64,000 nucleotides of DNA from Geosiphon pyriformis (GCA_016748015.1 JAAOMT010000372.1:856802-920801), one strand, 5' to 3'; counted from the stretch's first letter, positions 21,786 to 33,070 are shown. Numbers and translations: made by a program. The notes: generated from the letters alone by a model not told the origin.

Positions 21786-23345
21786 ATGCCAAAAAATGCA
21801 AACCAAAAGTGAGCAACAATCTCCTTGGAGACTAAAAAGGCTTTCTGTCAGTACAAACTAGAGCATTCTAACTATTCAGCAAATAGACTTATCAAAATAT
21901 TTAATCTAAAGGTTGACTGCTTTACTATAACAAAGATACTCACAAAATCAGACTGATAGATTGAAAAAAATGTATCTGGCAACTCTGGTCAATTGACAAA
22001 AGACAGAAAAGAAATGTTTCTGAAGATAAATAATGTATTAGGAAAATAAATACTTAGAGTACTAGCTACCAACTGCATTCTTACTAGAAAAATTTTACAA
22101 ACAAAAGCCCTTAAGTTTGCTGAAAAGTTTTCAGAAAAAAATAACTTTAAAGCATCAGATAGTTGGTTAGAAAAGTTCAAGAAACATCATAATTTGCACC
22201 ACATTAAGATGCATAGTGAAGCAAACAGTGCCCTCTTGGAAATTTTACCAGAGGAATAAGAGAAACTGCATGAGATTATCAGCGAATATGATCTAAATGA
22301 TGTTTACAATGCCAATGAGACAACATTATTCTTTAAAATACCACCAAATGCAACTTTGACAACAAGATCTACCTCTGGCATCAAGCGTAATAAGAGTTAA
22401 ATTACCATACTTTTTGCTTGTAATACAACAGGCAGCATCAAGTTGCAGCCTTTAATTATTGGCAAAGCCACAAAGTCACGATGTTTTCACAATATTAATA
22501 TGAATGCACTTCCAATCACTTATTGTTACAATACAAAAGCATAGATACAAACTGATATTTTTAGTGAATGGCTTAATTTATTAAATGAAAAAATGCGTCA
22601 CAAGAAAAAAAAGATTTTGCTATTGCTTGATAATGCTGGTCCCCATAGTAGAGAATCTTCTGTATTATCTAATATTATGATTAGATACTTACCATCCAAT
22701 ACAACATCTTATTTGCAACTATTAGATACAGAAATTATTGTATTTTTTAAGGCATAATACCAAAAGTTGTTTCTTTTCTATCTTATTAATCAGTATGATA
22801 GCAAGATTCCAATATCAACAGTAATATTAAAGGATGCAGTTGACTTTCTAATTGATGTGTAGTCAGTGGTAACAACAACTACAATCCAAAACTGTTGGCA
22901 TTATATAGGAATTTTAAATAATAGTTAAATGCTAGCCCATCTATTAGATATTAAACAAGAACTCCTATAAGAAGTACAAGTTCTTATTAAGTACGTTAAT
23001 ATTGACAAGCTATTGGCAATAGACTTTATTAATATTGACAAGTTTGAACTATTATTTATTTATGCCTCAGAGGATGAAATTGTGAATCTTATTAACAACA
23101 AGTATAGTGGAAATTCTAATGTAAATGAAGATTTAGAAAATGAAAATGAAGATGAATCTTTGTCTTTGCTATCTACACATCAAGGTAAAATTGCACTTGA
23201 AGATACATTGCACTATTGTAAAGAGCAGTATAGTGAAAAAGTTGATTCAAACTTTTTTAAAACTTTGAGAACATTAATTCATAATACTGTTCTCAAAGTT
23301 CAAAAAGAGAAAAAACAGTTACAAATAGATAGCTTTTTTAAATAA
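21786..23345 (+). pseudogene. CENP-B/Tigger-type (DDE_1) transposase pseudogene
   Basis: One frame of about 520 codons from ATG 21786 (MPKNANQK) to TAA 23345, with roughly eleven nonsense codons and no frameshift. The N-terminal part is the HTH pair: TKKAFCQYKLEHSNYSANRL, then DSWLEKFKKHHN (CENP-B-type). Catalytic core: VYNANETTLFF, LLLLDNAGPHS and LPSNTTSYLQLLD. The first catalytic Asp (normally YNxDET) reads Asn, a G-to-A change. Three Trp positions read TAG. An acidic stretch and KKQLQIDSFFK end the protein. It would bind the end repeats and cut and paste the element; this copy is dead. Confidence 0.85.
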
Positions 23346-23444
23346 AATATATATAATTGGTTATTATATTATGCATGTGATATATAGATCATGTGATAAA
23401 ATATTAATCATTTTTTATAGTCCCATCTCTCTATAGTCACCACA

Positions 23445-23486
23445 AATGTGCTGACCAAAAGGTGTGATTATAAAGAGAGTTCACTG
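23445..23486 (-). repeat. Right terminal inverted repeat of the pogo-like element
   Basis: Reverse complement begins CAGTGAACTCTCTTTATA; flanked by TA at 23487-23488. A CTCTATAGTCACC box lies just inside. Confidence 0.75.
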
Positions 23487-23608
23487 TATATGTGTTAATT
23501 ATTTATTTCCATTGGTGTTTTTTGGTTTGCCAAGATTTTTTTGTATTCAACTTAATTAAACTGTTAGATTGTGTCATATTTTTTTGTTGTAATTAAACTA
23601 ATTACTGA

Positions 23609-24595
23609 TCATTTATTTTCAGATTGCTGACTGATTTTGTTGATTAAATATGATAATATAGATCTTTTTTGTATGGTTTTGATGTTAATTTTTATTGTAT
23701 ATATTGTAATTTTTGTATTAAAAAGTGTGAAAATCTTCTGGTAACAAAATATTTGATTTATAAATTTATTTTCATATTTTAATATATACTTTTTATGCTT
23801 ATATATTTTTTCTAAAAGTTTTTTTTGAAATTGCAAAACATCATTTTTTTCATGTTCATCATAATATAAGCCTTAATAATATTGTTGGAATAAATAACCA
23901 AGAATTTTGAGCCATCTTACTGCAGTCATAAGATTAATGGTTTTTTTCTTCATTATTCCAATATTAAAAAACAATTCATGCTTGATAAATTTTTTAAATG
24001 TGGTTAAAGTAGCATTGAAGTTTTGGTTTCTAATCCAAATATGACATTTTTCTGTAATATCTTTATCATCAATTATTCTAATTATTTTTTGGTGTTTTTT
24101 ATGTTTTAATATTAAAAACTTATTATTAAGCAACCAATATTTTGCAAGATATCAAATTTTTCGTGCTTTCTATACACTACTATTAATAAAAATCTTTTAG
24201 ACAATTTTCAAACTAGCATTAATTTTTTCATGTCTATTATTATTATTTAAGAAGGTAAGATATTCAAAAATAGCTTTTTTTTTATTATATTTAAAAACAG
24301 TTAACTGGACATGTTGTTTTTCTAAATGTTCTTTTAACTTTTGCTCTTTTTTTATTTGACTAGCATATAAATCAACCTTACTTTCTGAATTATTTAAAGA
24401 TTTATTAGATTTAAACCATTGTAAGTCTGTAGTTTGAACATTATTAATATTAAAAAAAGTGGTAATTTTTTTAATTCTGGCTGCTGTTTTGATGAATAAA
24501 CTATTTGGTTCATATTTATCATAATAGGTTAACTTTAATATTTTTTTTGTTATGTAAAAGTCTTGTTTTTTTTTTAAATAATTGTTATTTTTCAT
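23609..24595 (-). pseudogene. Decayed transposase-like gene, repetitive family
   Basis: Three minus-strand open segments read as one ancestral protein: 24595-24197 (ATG 24595), 24133-23873 and 23836-23609. Joining blocks are readable through stops, for example IIRIIDDKDITEKCHIWIRN, KKKTINLMTAVRWLKILGY and GLYYDEHEKNDVLQFQKKLL. This looks like the N-terminal half of a transposase-like family that is very repetitive in glomeromycetes (from memory, no search). The DDE half is missing or unrecognisable. The fragments are extremely A+T-shifted. Confidence 0.5.
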
Positions 24596-26698
24596 ATTAA
24601 ACTGAGTTTTTTTAATTTTGTATTTATTCTAATTATGGCTTCCATATCTTTTGTATCATTTTATTCACTGTTATTATTGTTATCTACTCTTTATTACTAA
24701 CATTTAATTTGTTAAATTCATTTATTTTAATATCATAATCATTTATTGAAGTAATATAATGTGTTTTTTTATATAATTTTTTTGTATTTCTAACTTGATT
24801 TTTAGCTTTTTTTTTTTTTAGAATAAAGTGGCATTTTTTTATGTGATATAATATTAATCTAGTGTGTAATTAGTATTTGGACAGAATTAAAAGATTTGAA
24901 TCATGTAATATTGTATAACAAAATTATATTACAATAGAAATAGCATTTTTAATTTAGGTATATATCTATTCTTTAAATTTTTTTGGTTCCAATTTAAACT
25001 TTAATTTCTGTTTTATAGTTTTAGATAAGAAACAATCAAAAAAACCTCCTTTAGTATTTATTAAAAAAAATTTTTTATTAGAATTGGGGAAATTATCTAA
25101 GCTAAAAATTCAGGTAACATCAATAAAAATAGTTATCACAAAAACTTCTTCGACTTATAACAAAGAATTTGGGCAATAAAATTTAACATTAACAATTAAA
25201 CAACCAACTTAAAAAAAAACCTGATTTTCAAATTAAAGCCAATTTTTCAGAGCTGATAAAAAATTTATTACAAATAATTATTAATCAAAAAAATAGTAGG
25301 TAAAGATATTTGAGATAGATTTCAATTTTAGTATTACAGCCTAGTTGTAACTTCTTATTTTCATATTTAGTGATTAATAATATGCTGAATTATTTATGGA
25401 TTTACTATTCAAAAAAGAATATTCAAAATATTATAATGTAATTAAAAAGCCAAAATCTTTAAATATAATTGAGATTGGTACTATATACTTTTTTCCTATT
25501 GGTTGCTTAATACTTGACATATGTTTTCTATATCATATTAGTAAAAAATTCGAAAAAAATATCATCTATTTATAAATTTGATTAGAACTTGCAATTGATT
25601 TTAAAAATACTATATATTTTAATAATAATTTACATATTTTTAAAGATGTCAAATTCTTACAAGTAAAAAAATTATTAGATCTTTACAAAAAAATTTGGGT
25701 TTTATTTACTTGAAAACAAACTTGTTAGAAAATATACAACACTAACAAAAAAAAGCTATTTAAGATTATAGGCTTTAAGACAACTTCAGTTTTCTTAATT
25801 AAAGTAAAGCCAAAGATCTTTTAATTTTAACCTGATTCTCCTAAATTAACATCAACTGATATAAGTTTCTTAATTATTGTAATAAGCTATTATATATTAC
25901 ATTCTAATAAGTTGTTAAAATATTCAACAATCAAAATTCTTTTTACAGTCTAGAAAACCAATTTTAAAACTAAATTATGATTCAGTCAAATACACAATAA
26001 GTATTTTAGTCATTATATTTCTCTTTAGTATAATTTATCATTTAAATATTAAATTTAACTAAAAATTTTTATTATAAAAAATTTCATATATTTCTTAGAT
26101 TCAAGCAATTTTTTGAAACACAACATTATAGTTATTGAAAGGTTATTTGTGAATTCAAAGTAAGTATTCACATTATAATAATACAAGATTACAAATAGAG
26201 CACAAATGATATTTCCAAATTCTCTAACAATTGTTTATAGTATTTTTATGATTTCTTTGACATCTGGTGTAAACAATATTGATATTTGAGTTTTTGTTTC
26301 AATAATAACAACTAAATATGGTAGTAGTGTGAATAAAATATTCATAATTAATAATGTTGTGTTATCAGCAAAAGACATGCAGACCGAAAGATATTATATC
26401 TTTATAAAAAAGTAATCATCTAAAGATTAGATTAATATTAATTAAAAGCCTTTCTGAAAAGAATAATACTTTGATGATTTATCACGTGGTAACGTGACTT
26501 TAATGATTGCTGATTGGCTAAAATCTGATTGATCGGCATCCGAAAATTAAAGATTAATAATAAAAGTGGCTAATTTTAAACTTTAATAACTTTATAAATT
26601 ATAATATAATTCAAAAAATTAAACTGTAAATGTGAAAGAGAAGAACTTAATCTATTATATTTACAGTTTAGTTTTTTAATATTATTAAAATTGGAAGA
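24596..26698. other. A+T-rich DNA with two short perfect or near-perfect inverted repeats
   Basis: No supported gene. TCACGTGGTAACGTGA (26482-26497) is a perfect 6-bp inverted repeat. A longer one lies at 26613-26677 (separate entry). The rest is low-complexity A/T. Confidence 0.5.
26613..26677. repeat. Inverted repeat, 19-bp arms, 27-bp loop
   Basis: AAAAAATTAAACTGTAAAT at 26613-26631 and its reverse complement at 26659-26677 with one mismatch. It could be a hairpin RNA, a small MITE-like insertion or the end of a larger decayed transposon. Confidence 0.6.
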
Positions 26699-27030
26699 CT
26701 AGATACAATTTAAAATTATATAAATTGTTTGATGACTATAAATGGTTTGCACCATACTCAGTTCCCATTTTGCCCTGTTATTTATTGCTGGGTGTCTGTA
26801 ATTACTTAACAAATCACCTTTCATATTGCCATTATTATCACGTTCTGCCTTTTCATTTTCTAATCTGGCAATCTCCTCATCTATTAATATCTGTTCCCAG
26901 TTACGTAATTGATTTTTCCAATCATCGAGCGTTATTAAACTTGATGGTTTGATATCTTGCATCCTATATTTATTTAGTTCGTTAGTAGGTTCATTGGTAG
27001 ACTCATCGGCAACCTCATTGATGGGTACAT
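26699..27030 (-). pseudogene. Protein-coding fragment, unknown repetitive family
   Basis: Minus-strand frame open for 110 codons: MQDIKPSSLITLDDWKNQLR, NWEQILIDEEIARLENE and LLSNYRHPAINNRAKWEL. Composition and codon use are clearly coding. It resembles the C-terminal end of a repeated glomeromycete protein that I cannot name with confidence (possibly a transposase). There is no upstream start in phase, and a stop at about 27033 ends the frame on the N-terminal side, so it is a remnant. Confidence 0.4.
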
Positions 27031-27066
27031 TTTAATAGAGAAAAAATTTTGCCAAGCCACTGGACA

Positions 27067-27088
27067 TCACTGGACGTCCATCCAGTGA
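27067..27088. repeat. Short inverted repeat, 8-bp arms
   Basis: TCACTGGA, then CGTCCA, then TCCAGTGA. A further partial copy (CCACTGGACA) lies just before. It may be the terminus of the neighbouring fragment's element. Confidence 0.5.
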
Positions 27089-27270
27089 CATTCCAATTCA
27101 CTGCTATCACTAAGAGTTATAATTTTAGAATAAATAAGAAAATTCGCAATTCTAGCCTATTATTATGATTTATGATCAGTTGTTTTGAATTTTTTGTTCC
27201 TCGACTAAAGTCCTTGATGTTCAATAGTTCACATCACCTTGACTAAAGTCCTCTTCTCTATTTTTCTACA

Positions 27271-28481
27271 GGCCTGTGAGATGTCATCTGGCTTCAGAAG
27301 GCACTTCTTGTCGTTGGATGCTCTCATGGAAGACAGTATAACTGCTAAGTGTTCGGAAGAATGATGGTCAGAACTGTAGTTAACCTGCATCCTAGCAATG
27401 TAGCTCACACTTGGCTGTCAAGAGTTGTATTGTAAGCACACACGGCCTGTGAGATGTCATCTGGCTTCAGAAGGCACTTCTTGTCATTGGACGCTCTCAT
27501 GGAAGACAGTATAACTGCTAAGTGTTCGGAAGAATGATGGTCAGAACTGTAGTTAACCTGCATCCTAGCAATGTAGCTCACACTTGGCTGTCAAGAGTTG
27601 TATTGTAAGCACACACGGCCTGTGAGATGTCATCTGGCTTCAGAAGGCACTTCTTGTCATTGGACGCTCTCATGGAAGACAGTATAACTGCTAAGTGTTC
27701 GGAAGAATGATGGTCAGAACTGTAGTTAACCTGCATCCTAGCAATGTAGCTCACACTTGGCTGTCAAGAGTTGTATTGTAAGCACACACGGCCTGTGAGA
27801 TGTCATCTGGCTTCAGAAGGCACTTCTTGTCATTGGACGCTCTCATGGAAGACAGTATAACTGCTAAGTGTTCGGAAGAATGATGGTCAGAACTGTAGTT
27901 AACCTGCATCCTAGCAATGTAGCTCACACTTGGCTGTCAAGAGTTGTATTGTAAGCACACACGGCCTGTGAGATGTCGTCTGGCTTTAGAAGTTACTTCT
28001 TGTCGTTGGACGCTCTCATGGAAGACAGTATAACTGCTAAGTGTTCGGAAGAAAGATGGTCAGAACTGTAGTTAACCTGCATTGTGGTGATGTAGCTCAC
28101 ACTTGGCTGTCAAGAGTTGTATTGTAAGCACACACGACCTGTGAGATGTCGTCTGGCTTCAGAAGGCACTTCTTGTTGTTGGACGCTCTCATGGAAGACA
28201 GTATAACTGCTAAGTGTTTGGAAGAATGATGGTCAGAACTGTAGTTAACCTGCATTGTGGTGATGTAGCTCACACTTGGCTGTCAAAAGTTGTATTGTAA
28301 GCACACACGGCCTGTGAGATGTTGTCTGGCTTCAGAAGGCACTTCTTGTTATTAAACGCTCTCATGGAAGACAGTATAACTGCTAAGTGTTCGGAAGAAA
28401 GATGGTCAGAACTGTAGTTAACCTGCATTGTGGTGATGTAGCTCACACTTGGCTGTCAAGAGTTGTACTGTAAACACACAC
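27271..28481. repeat. 173-bp satellite, block 1 (7 units)
   Basis: Unit starts fall at 27271, 27444, 27617, 27790, 27963, 28136 and 28309, exactly 173 bp apart. Each begins GGCCTGTGAGATGTC and ends in CACACAC. The first four units are almost identical; units 5-7 carry TGTGGTGATG instead of CCTAGCAATG. The preceding 40 bases (CTTGACTAAAGT ... TTTCTACAG) match the end of the spacer at 28482-28644. Confidence 0.97.
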
Positions 28482-28644
28482 GGCTGGTCATTCTTGCAGC
28501 AATCCTATCGGATGATTCGTAAGTATTCAAATGATGGGAAACAAAATGAAATACAAAAATTCATTGATTAGTGACATCCCCTTCCTTGACTTTTTGTTCC
28601 TTCACATCAACTTGACTAAAGTATCTTTTCTCTATCTTTCTACA
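28482..28644. repeat. 163-bp satellite spacer, copy 1, intron-like
   Basis: Nearly identical to 31932-32094. On the plus strand it has GTAAGT at 28519 and a pyrimidine-rich TTTCTACAG ending at 28645, exactly where the next unit begins, so it has the form of a 127-nt intron. On the minus strand the last unit reads on as ACRKIEKRYFSQVDVKEQ and stops in the spacer. Confidence 0.85.
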
Positions 28645-31600
28645 GGCCTGTGAGATGTCATCTGGCTTCAGAAGGCACTTCTTGTCGTTGGATGCTCTCA
28701 TGGAAGACAGTATAACTGCTAAGTGTTTGGAAGAATGATGGTTAGAACTGTAGTTAACTTGCATCCTAGCGATGTAGCTCACACTTGGCTGTCAAGAGTT
28801 GTATTGTAAGCACACACGACCTGTGAGATGTCGTTTGGCTTCAGAAGGCACTTCTTGTCGTTGGACGCTCTCATGGAAGACAGTATAACTGCTAAGTGTT
28901 TGGAAGAACGATGGTCAGAACTGTAGTTAACCTGCATTGTGGTGATGTAGCTCACACTTGGCTGTCAAGAGTTGTATTGTAAGCACACACGGCCTGTGAG
29001 ATGTCGTCTGGCTTTAGAAGGCACTTCTTGTCGTTGGACGCTCTCATGGAAGACAGTATAAGTGCTAAGTGTTCGGAAGAACGATGGTCAGAACTGTAGT
29101 TAACCTGCATCCTAGCGATGTAGCTCACACTTGGCTGTCAAGAGTTGTATTGTAAGCACACACGACCTGTGAGATGTCGTCTGGCTTCAGAAGGCACTTC
29201 TTGTCATTGGATGCTCTCATGGAAGACAGTATAACTGCTAAGTGTTCGGAAGAACGATGGTCAGAACTGTAGTTAACCTGCATCCTAGCGATGTAGCTCT
29301 CACTTGGCTGTCAAGAGTTGTATTGTAAGCACACACAGCCTGTAAGATGTCGTTTGGCTTCAGAAGGCACTTCTTGTCATTGGACGCTCTCATGAAAGAC
29401 AGTATAACTGCTAAGTGTTCGAAAGAATGATGGTCAGAACTGTAGTTAACCTGCATCCTAGCGATGTAGCTCACACTTGGCTGTCAAGAGTTGTATTGTA
29501 AGCACACACGGCCTGTCAGATGTCATCTGGCTTCAGAAGACACTTCTTGTCATTAGATGCTCTCATGAAAGACAGTATAACTGCTAAGTGTTTGGAAGAA
29601 CGATGGTCAGAACTGTAGTTAACCTGCATCCTAGTAATGTAGCTTACACTTGGCTGTCAAGAGTTGTATTGTAAGCACACACGACCTGTGAGATGTCATC
29701 TGGCTTTAGAAGGCACTTCTTGTTGTTAGATGCTCTCATGAAAGACAGTATAACTGCTAAGTGTTTGGAAGAACGATGGTCAGCACTGTAGTTAACCTGC
29801 ATCCTAGCAATGTAGCTCACACTTGGCTGTCAAGAGTTGTATTGTAAGCACACACAGCCTGTGAGATGTTGTCTGGCTTCAGAAGTTACTTCTTGTCGTT
29901 GGACGCTCTCATGGAAGACAGTATAACTGCTAAGTGTTCGGAAGAACGATGGTCAGAACTGTAGTTAACCTGCATTGTGGTAATGTAGCTCACACTTGGC
30001 TGTCAAGAGTTGTATTGTAAGCACACACGACCTGTGAGATGTCGTCTGGCTTCAGAAGGCACTTCTTGTCATTGGACGCTCTCATGAAAGACAGTATAAC
30101 TGCTAAGTGTTTGGAAGAACGATGGTCAGAACTGTAGTTAACCTGCATCCTAGCAATGTAGCTCACACTTGGCTGTCAAGAGTTGTATTGTAAGCATACA
30201 CGACCTGTAAGATGTCGTCTGGCTTCAGAAAGCACTTCTTGTCGTTGGACGCTCTCATGGAAGACAGTATAAGTGCTAAGTGTTCGGAAGAATGATGGTC
30301 AGAACTGTAGTTAACCTGCATCCTAGCGATGTAGCTCACACTTGGCTGTCAAGAGTTGTATTGTAAGCACACACAGCCTGTGAGATGTCGTCTGGCTTCA
30401 GAAGACACTTCTTGTCGTTGGACGCTCTCATGAAAGACAGTATAACTGCTAAGTGTTCGGAAAAACGATGGTCAGAACTGTAGTTAACCTGCATTGTGGT
30501 AATGTAGCTCACACTTGGCTGTCAAGAGTTGTATTGTAAGCACACACAACCTGTGAGATGTCGTCTGGCTTCAGAAGTTACTTCTTGTCGTTGGACGCTC
30601 TCATGGAAGACAGTATAACTGCTAAGTGTTTGGAAGAACGATGGTCAGAACTGTAGTTAACCTGCATTGTGGTGATGTAGCTCACACTTGGCTGTCAAGA
30701 GTTGTATTGTAAGCACACACGACCTGTGAGATGTCGTCTGGCTTTAGAAGGCACTTCTTGTCGTTGGACGCTCTCATGAAAGACAGTATAACTGCTAAGT
30801 GTTTGGAAGAACGATAGTCAGAACTGTAGTTAACCTGCATTGTGGTGATGTAGCTCACACTTGGCTGTCAAGAGTTGTATTGTAAGCACACACGGCCTGT
30901 GAGATGTTGTCTGGCTTCAGAAGACACTTCTTGTCGTTGGACGCTCTCATGAAAGACAGTATAACTGCTAAGTGTTTGGAAGAATGATGGTCAGAACTGT
31001 AGTTAACCTGCATCCTAGCAATGTAGCTCACACTTGGCTGTCAAGAGTTGTATTGTAAGCACACACGACCTGTGAGATGTCGTCTGGCTTCAGAAGTTAC
31101 TTCTTGCCGTTGGACGCTCTCATGGAAGACAGTATAACTGCTAAGTGTTCGGAAGAATGATAGTCAGAACTGTAGTTAACCTGCATTGTGGTGATGTAGC
31201 TCACACTTGGCTGTCAAGAGTTGTATTGTAAGCACACACGGTCTGTGAGATGTCGTCTGGCTTCAGAAGGCACTTCTTGTCGTTGGACGCTCTCATGGAA
31301 GACAGTATAACTGCTAAGTGTTCGGAAGAACGATGGTCAGAACTGTAGTTAACCTGCATTGTGGTGATGTAGCTCACACTTGGCTGTCAAGAGTTGTATT
31401 GTAAGCACACACGACCTGTGAGATGTCGTCTGGCTTCAGAAGGCACTTCTTGTCATTGGACGCTCTCATGGAAGACAGTATAACTGCTAAGTGTTTGGAA
31501 GAACGATGGTCAGAACTGTAGTTAACCTGCATTGTGGTGATGTAGCTCACACTTGGCTGTCAAGAGTTGTATTGTAAGCACACACGACCTGTGAGATGTC

Positions 31601-31931
31601 GTCTGGCTTCAGAAGGCACTTCTTGTCATTGGACGCTCTCATGGAAGACAGTATAACTGCTAAGTGTTTGGAAGAACGATGGTCAGAACTGTAGTTAACC
31701 TGCATTGTGGTGATGTAGCTCACACTTGGCTGTCAAGAGTTGTATTGTAAGCACACACGACCTGTGAGATGTCGTCTGGCTTCAGAAGGCACTTCTTGTC
31801 GTTGGATGCTCTCATGGAAGACAGTATAACTGCTAAGTGTTCGGAAGAACGATGGTCAGAACTGTAGTTAACCTGCATCTTAGCGATGTAGCTGACACTT
31901 GGCTGTCAAGAGTTGTACTGTGAGCACACAC
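28645..31931. repeat. 173-bp satellite, block 2 (19 units)
   Basis: 19 units in 3287 bp, exactly 19 x 173, with no insertion or deletion. Variation is concentrated in transitions at CpG/TpG/CpA positions, plus a two-state cassette (CCTAGCRATG or TGTGGTGATG) and GGCAC/GTTAC/GACAC after AGAA. By unit the cassette order is A B A A A A A B A A B B B A B B B B A (A = CCTAGC type). On the minus strand each unit holds about 55 open codons (SYIARMQVNYSSDHHS ... KKCLLKPDDISQ). Confidence 0.97.
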
Positions 31932-32094
31932 GGCTGGTCATTCTTGCAGCAATCCTATCGGATGATTCGTAAGTATTCAAATGATGGGAAACAAAATGAA
32001 ATACAAAAATTCATTGATTAGCGACGTCCCCTTCCTTGACTTTTTGTTTCTTCACATCAACTTGACTAAAGTATCTTTTCTCTATCTTTCTACA
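31932..32094. repeat. 163-bp satellite spacer, copy 2, intron-like
   Basis: Same length as copy 1 and nearly the same sequence, including GTAAGT (31969) and TTTCTACAG (ending 32095) just before the next, degenerate unit. Confidence 0.85.
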
Positions 32095-32393
32095 GGCCTG
32101 TGAGATGTCGTCGGGCTTCAGAAGACTCTTCTTATTGTTGGACGCTCAGTACAACTGCTAAGTGTTCGGAGGAATGTATGGTCAGAACTGTCGTTAACCT
32201 GCATTGTGGTGATGTAGTTCATGATCAATAGCCAAGAGTGCGTATCGCAAGCATATGGTCCATTTCTTACATCTGCATGCCACTTTTGGCTGTGGATGGT
32301 GGGGATGTGTTGCAACCATAGAATTTTGGGTGACATGATGATGTAGCTTAGCTTCTTTGAGTCTTTTTTCGCCCAATTGAATCTGATGTTCAA
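32095..32393 (-). pseudogene. Degenerate terminal satellite unit joined to unique coding-like sequence
   Basis: Plus strand 32095-32215 is a diverged unit with an 11-bp deletion and two 1-bp gains; it then runs into unique sequence. On the minus strand an ATG at 32393 (MNIRFNWAKKDSKKLSYIIM) opens a 91-codon frame whose second half, NYITTMQVNDSSDH, matches the unit's SYIARMQVNYSSDH. This suggests the satellite unit was captured from a coding exon on the minus strand. The protein family is not recognised. Confidence 0.45.
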
Positions 32394-33070
32394 TTCGGCT
32401 TTCTGTGCATTTGTTTCTTTTATAAATTGTAACAGAGAATTGAATATACAGTCAAATTTCTAAAATTTAATTTTAAGTTTACTGTAAAAGTTTGATACAA
32501 AGTTCTAAATTCAAAACTGAATTGTGTTACATTGCATTTATATTTGTGAATTGTTAAAATTGAATTAAAAATTAAATAACAAATTTGAAATATTAATGTA
32601 ATTTTTTTTGTTTTAACAATGTGTACTTATTTTTCACTAATGTAATTATTTATGCTAATGCTTCAAACTGAATTGTACTAAGTGGAAAAAAAAAATATGA
32701 TTTATAAAAGCTTGTTGTCTATTTAATAAAAAATAAAATAAAATTATCTGTTTTTACTATAGTATCTATTACAAAAAAACATTTAAATTTTCCAAGAAAA
32801 TTAAGCAAATACTAAATAAATATGCAAAAAAACAAATACTTTTTCAATCTTTTAATAATACTAAAAAATTCAGAATTATTATTTAGTATTAATACCATTT
32901 AAAAAAAATGAGTAATATTTACCAATAATAACATTAAATTATGTAATTATTATTTGATTTTTTGCTACTTTAAATTTAATTTAAAATATTTTGAAAATTA
33001 TTTTTAATTTTTATAAAAATAACTTTTAAAATTTTAATTAATATTATAATTTAGATTATTTTATAATTTA
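32394..33070. other. A+T-rich spacer before LINE 1
   Basis: Low-complexity A/T DNA; no ORF or repeat of note recognised. Confidence 0.6.

Larger units (their letters stand above)
19219..23486 (+). mobile_element. pogo/Tigger-like DNA transposon, inactivated
   Basis: Imperfect terminal inverted repeats flanked by TA: left CAATGAACTCTCTCTATAG, right (reverse complement) CAGTGAACTCTCTTTATA, with TA at 19217-19218 and 23487-23488. Repeated TATAGTCAC-type boxes lie just inside both ends. A CENP-B/Tigger-type transposase pseudogene ends about 140 bp before the right repeat. The left 2.5 kb hold unrelated material, including a decayed minus-strand ORF, so either the element carries a passenger or another repeat landed in it. 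Confidence 0.8.

Noticed and set aside
27271-32094. CRISPR array.
   Set aside because: The whole 173-bp unit repeats without unique spacers and the context is eukaryotic.
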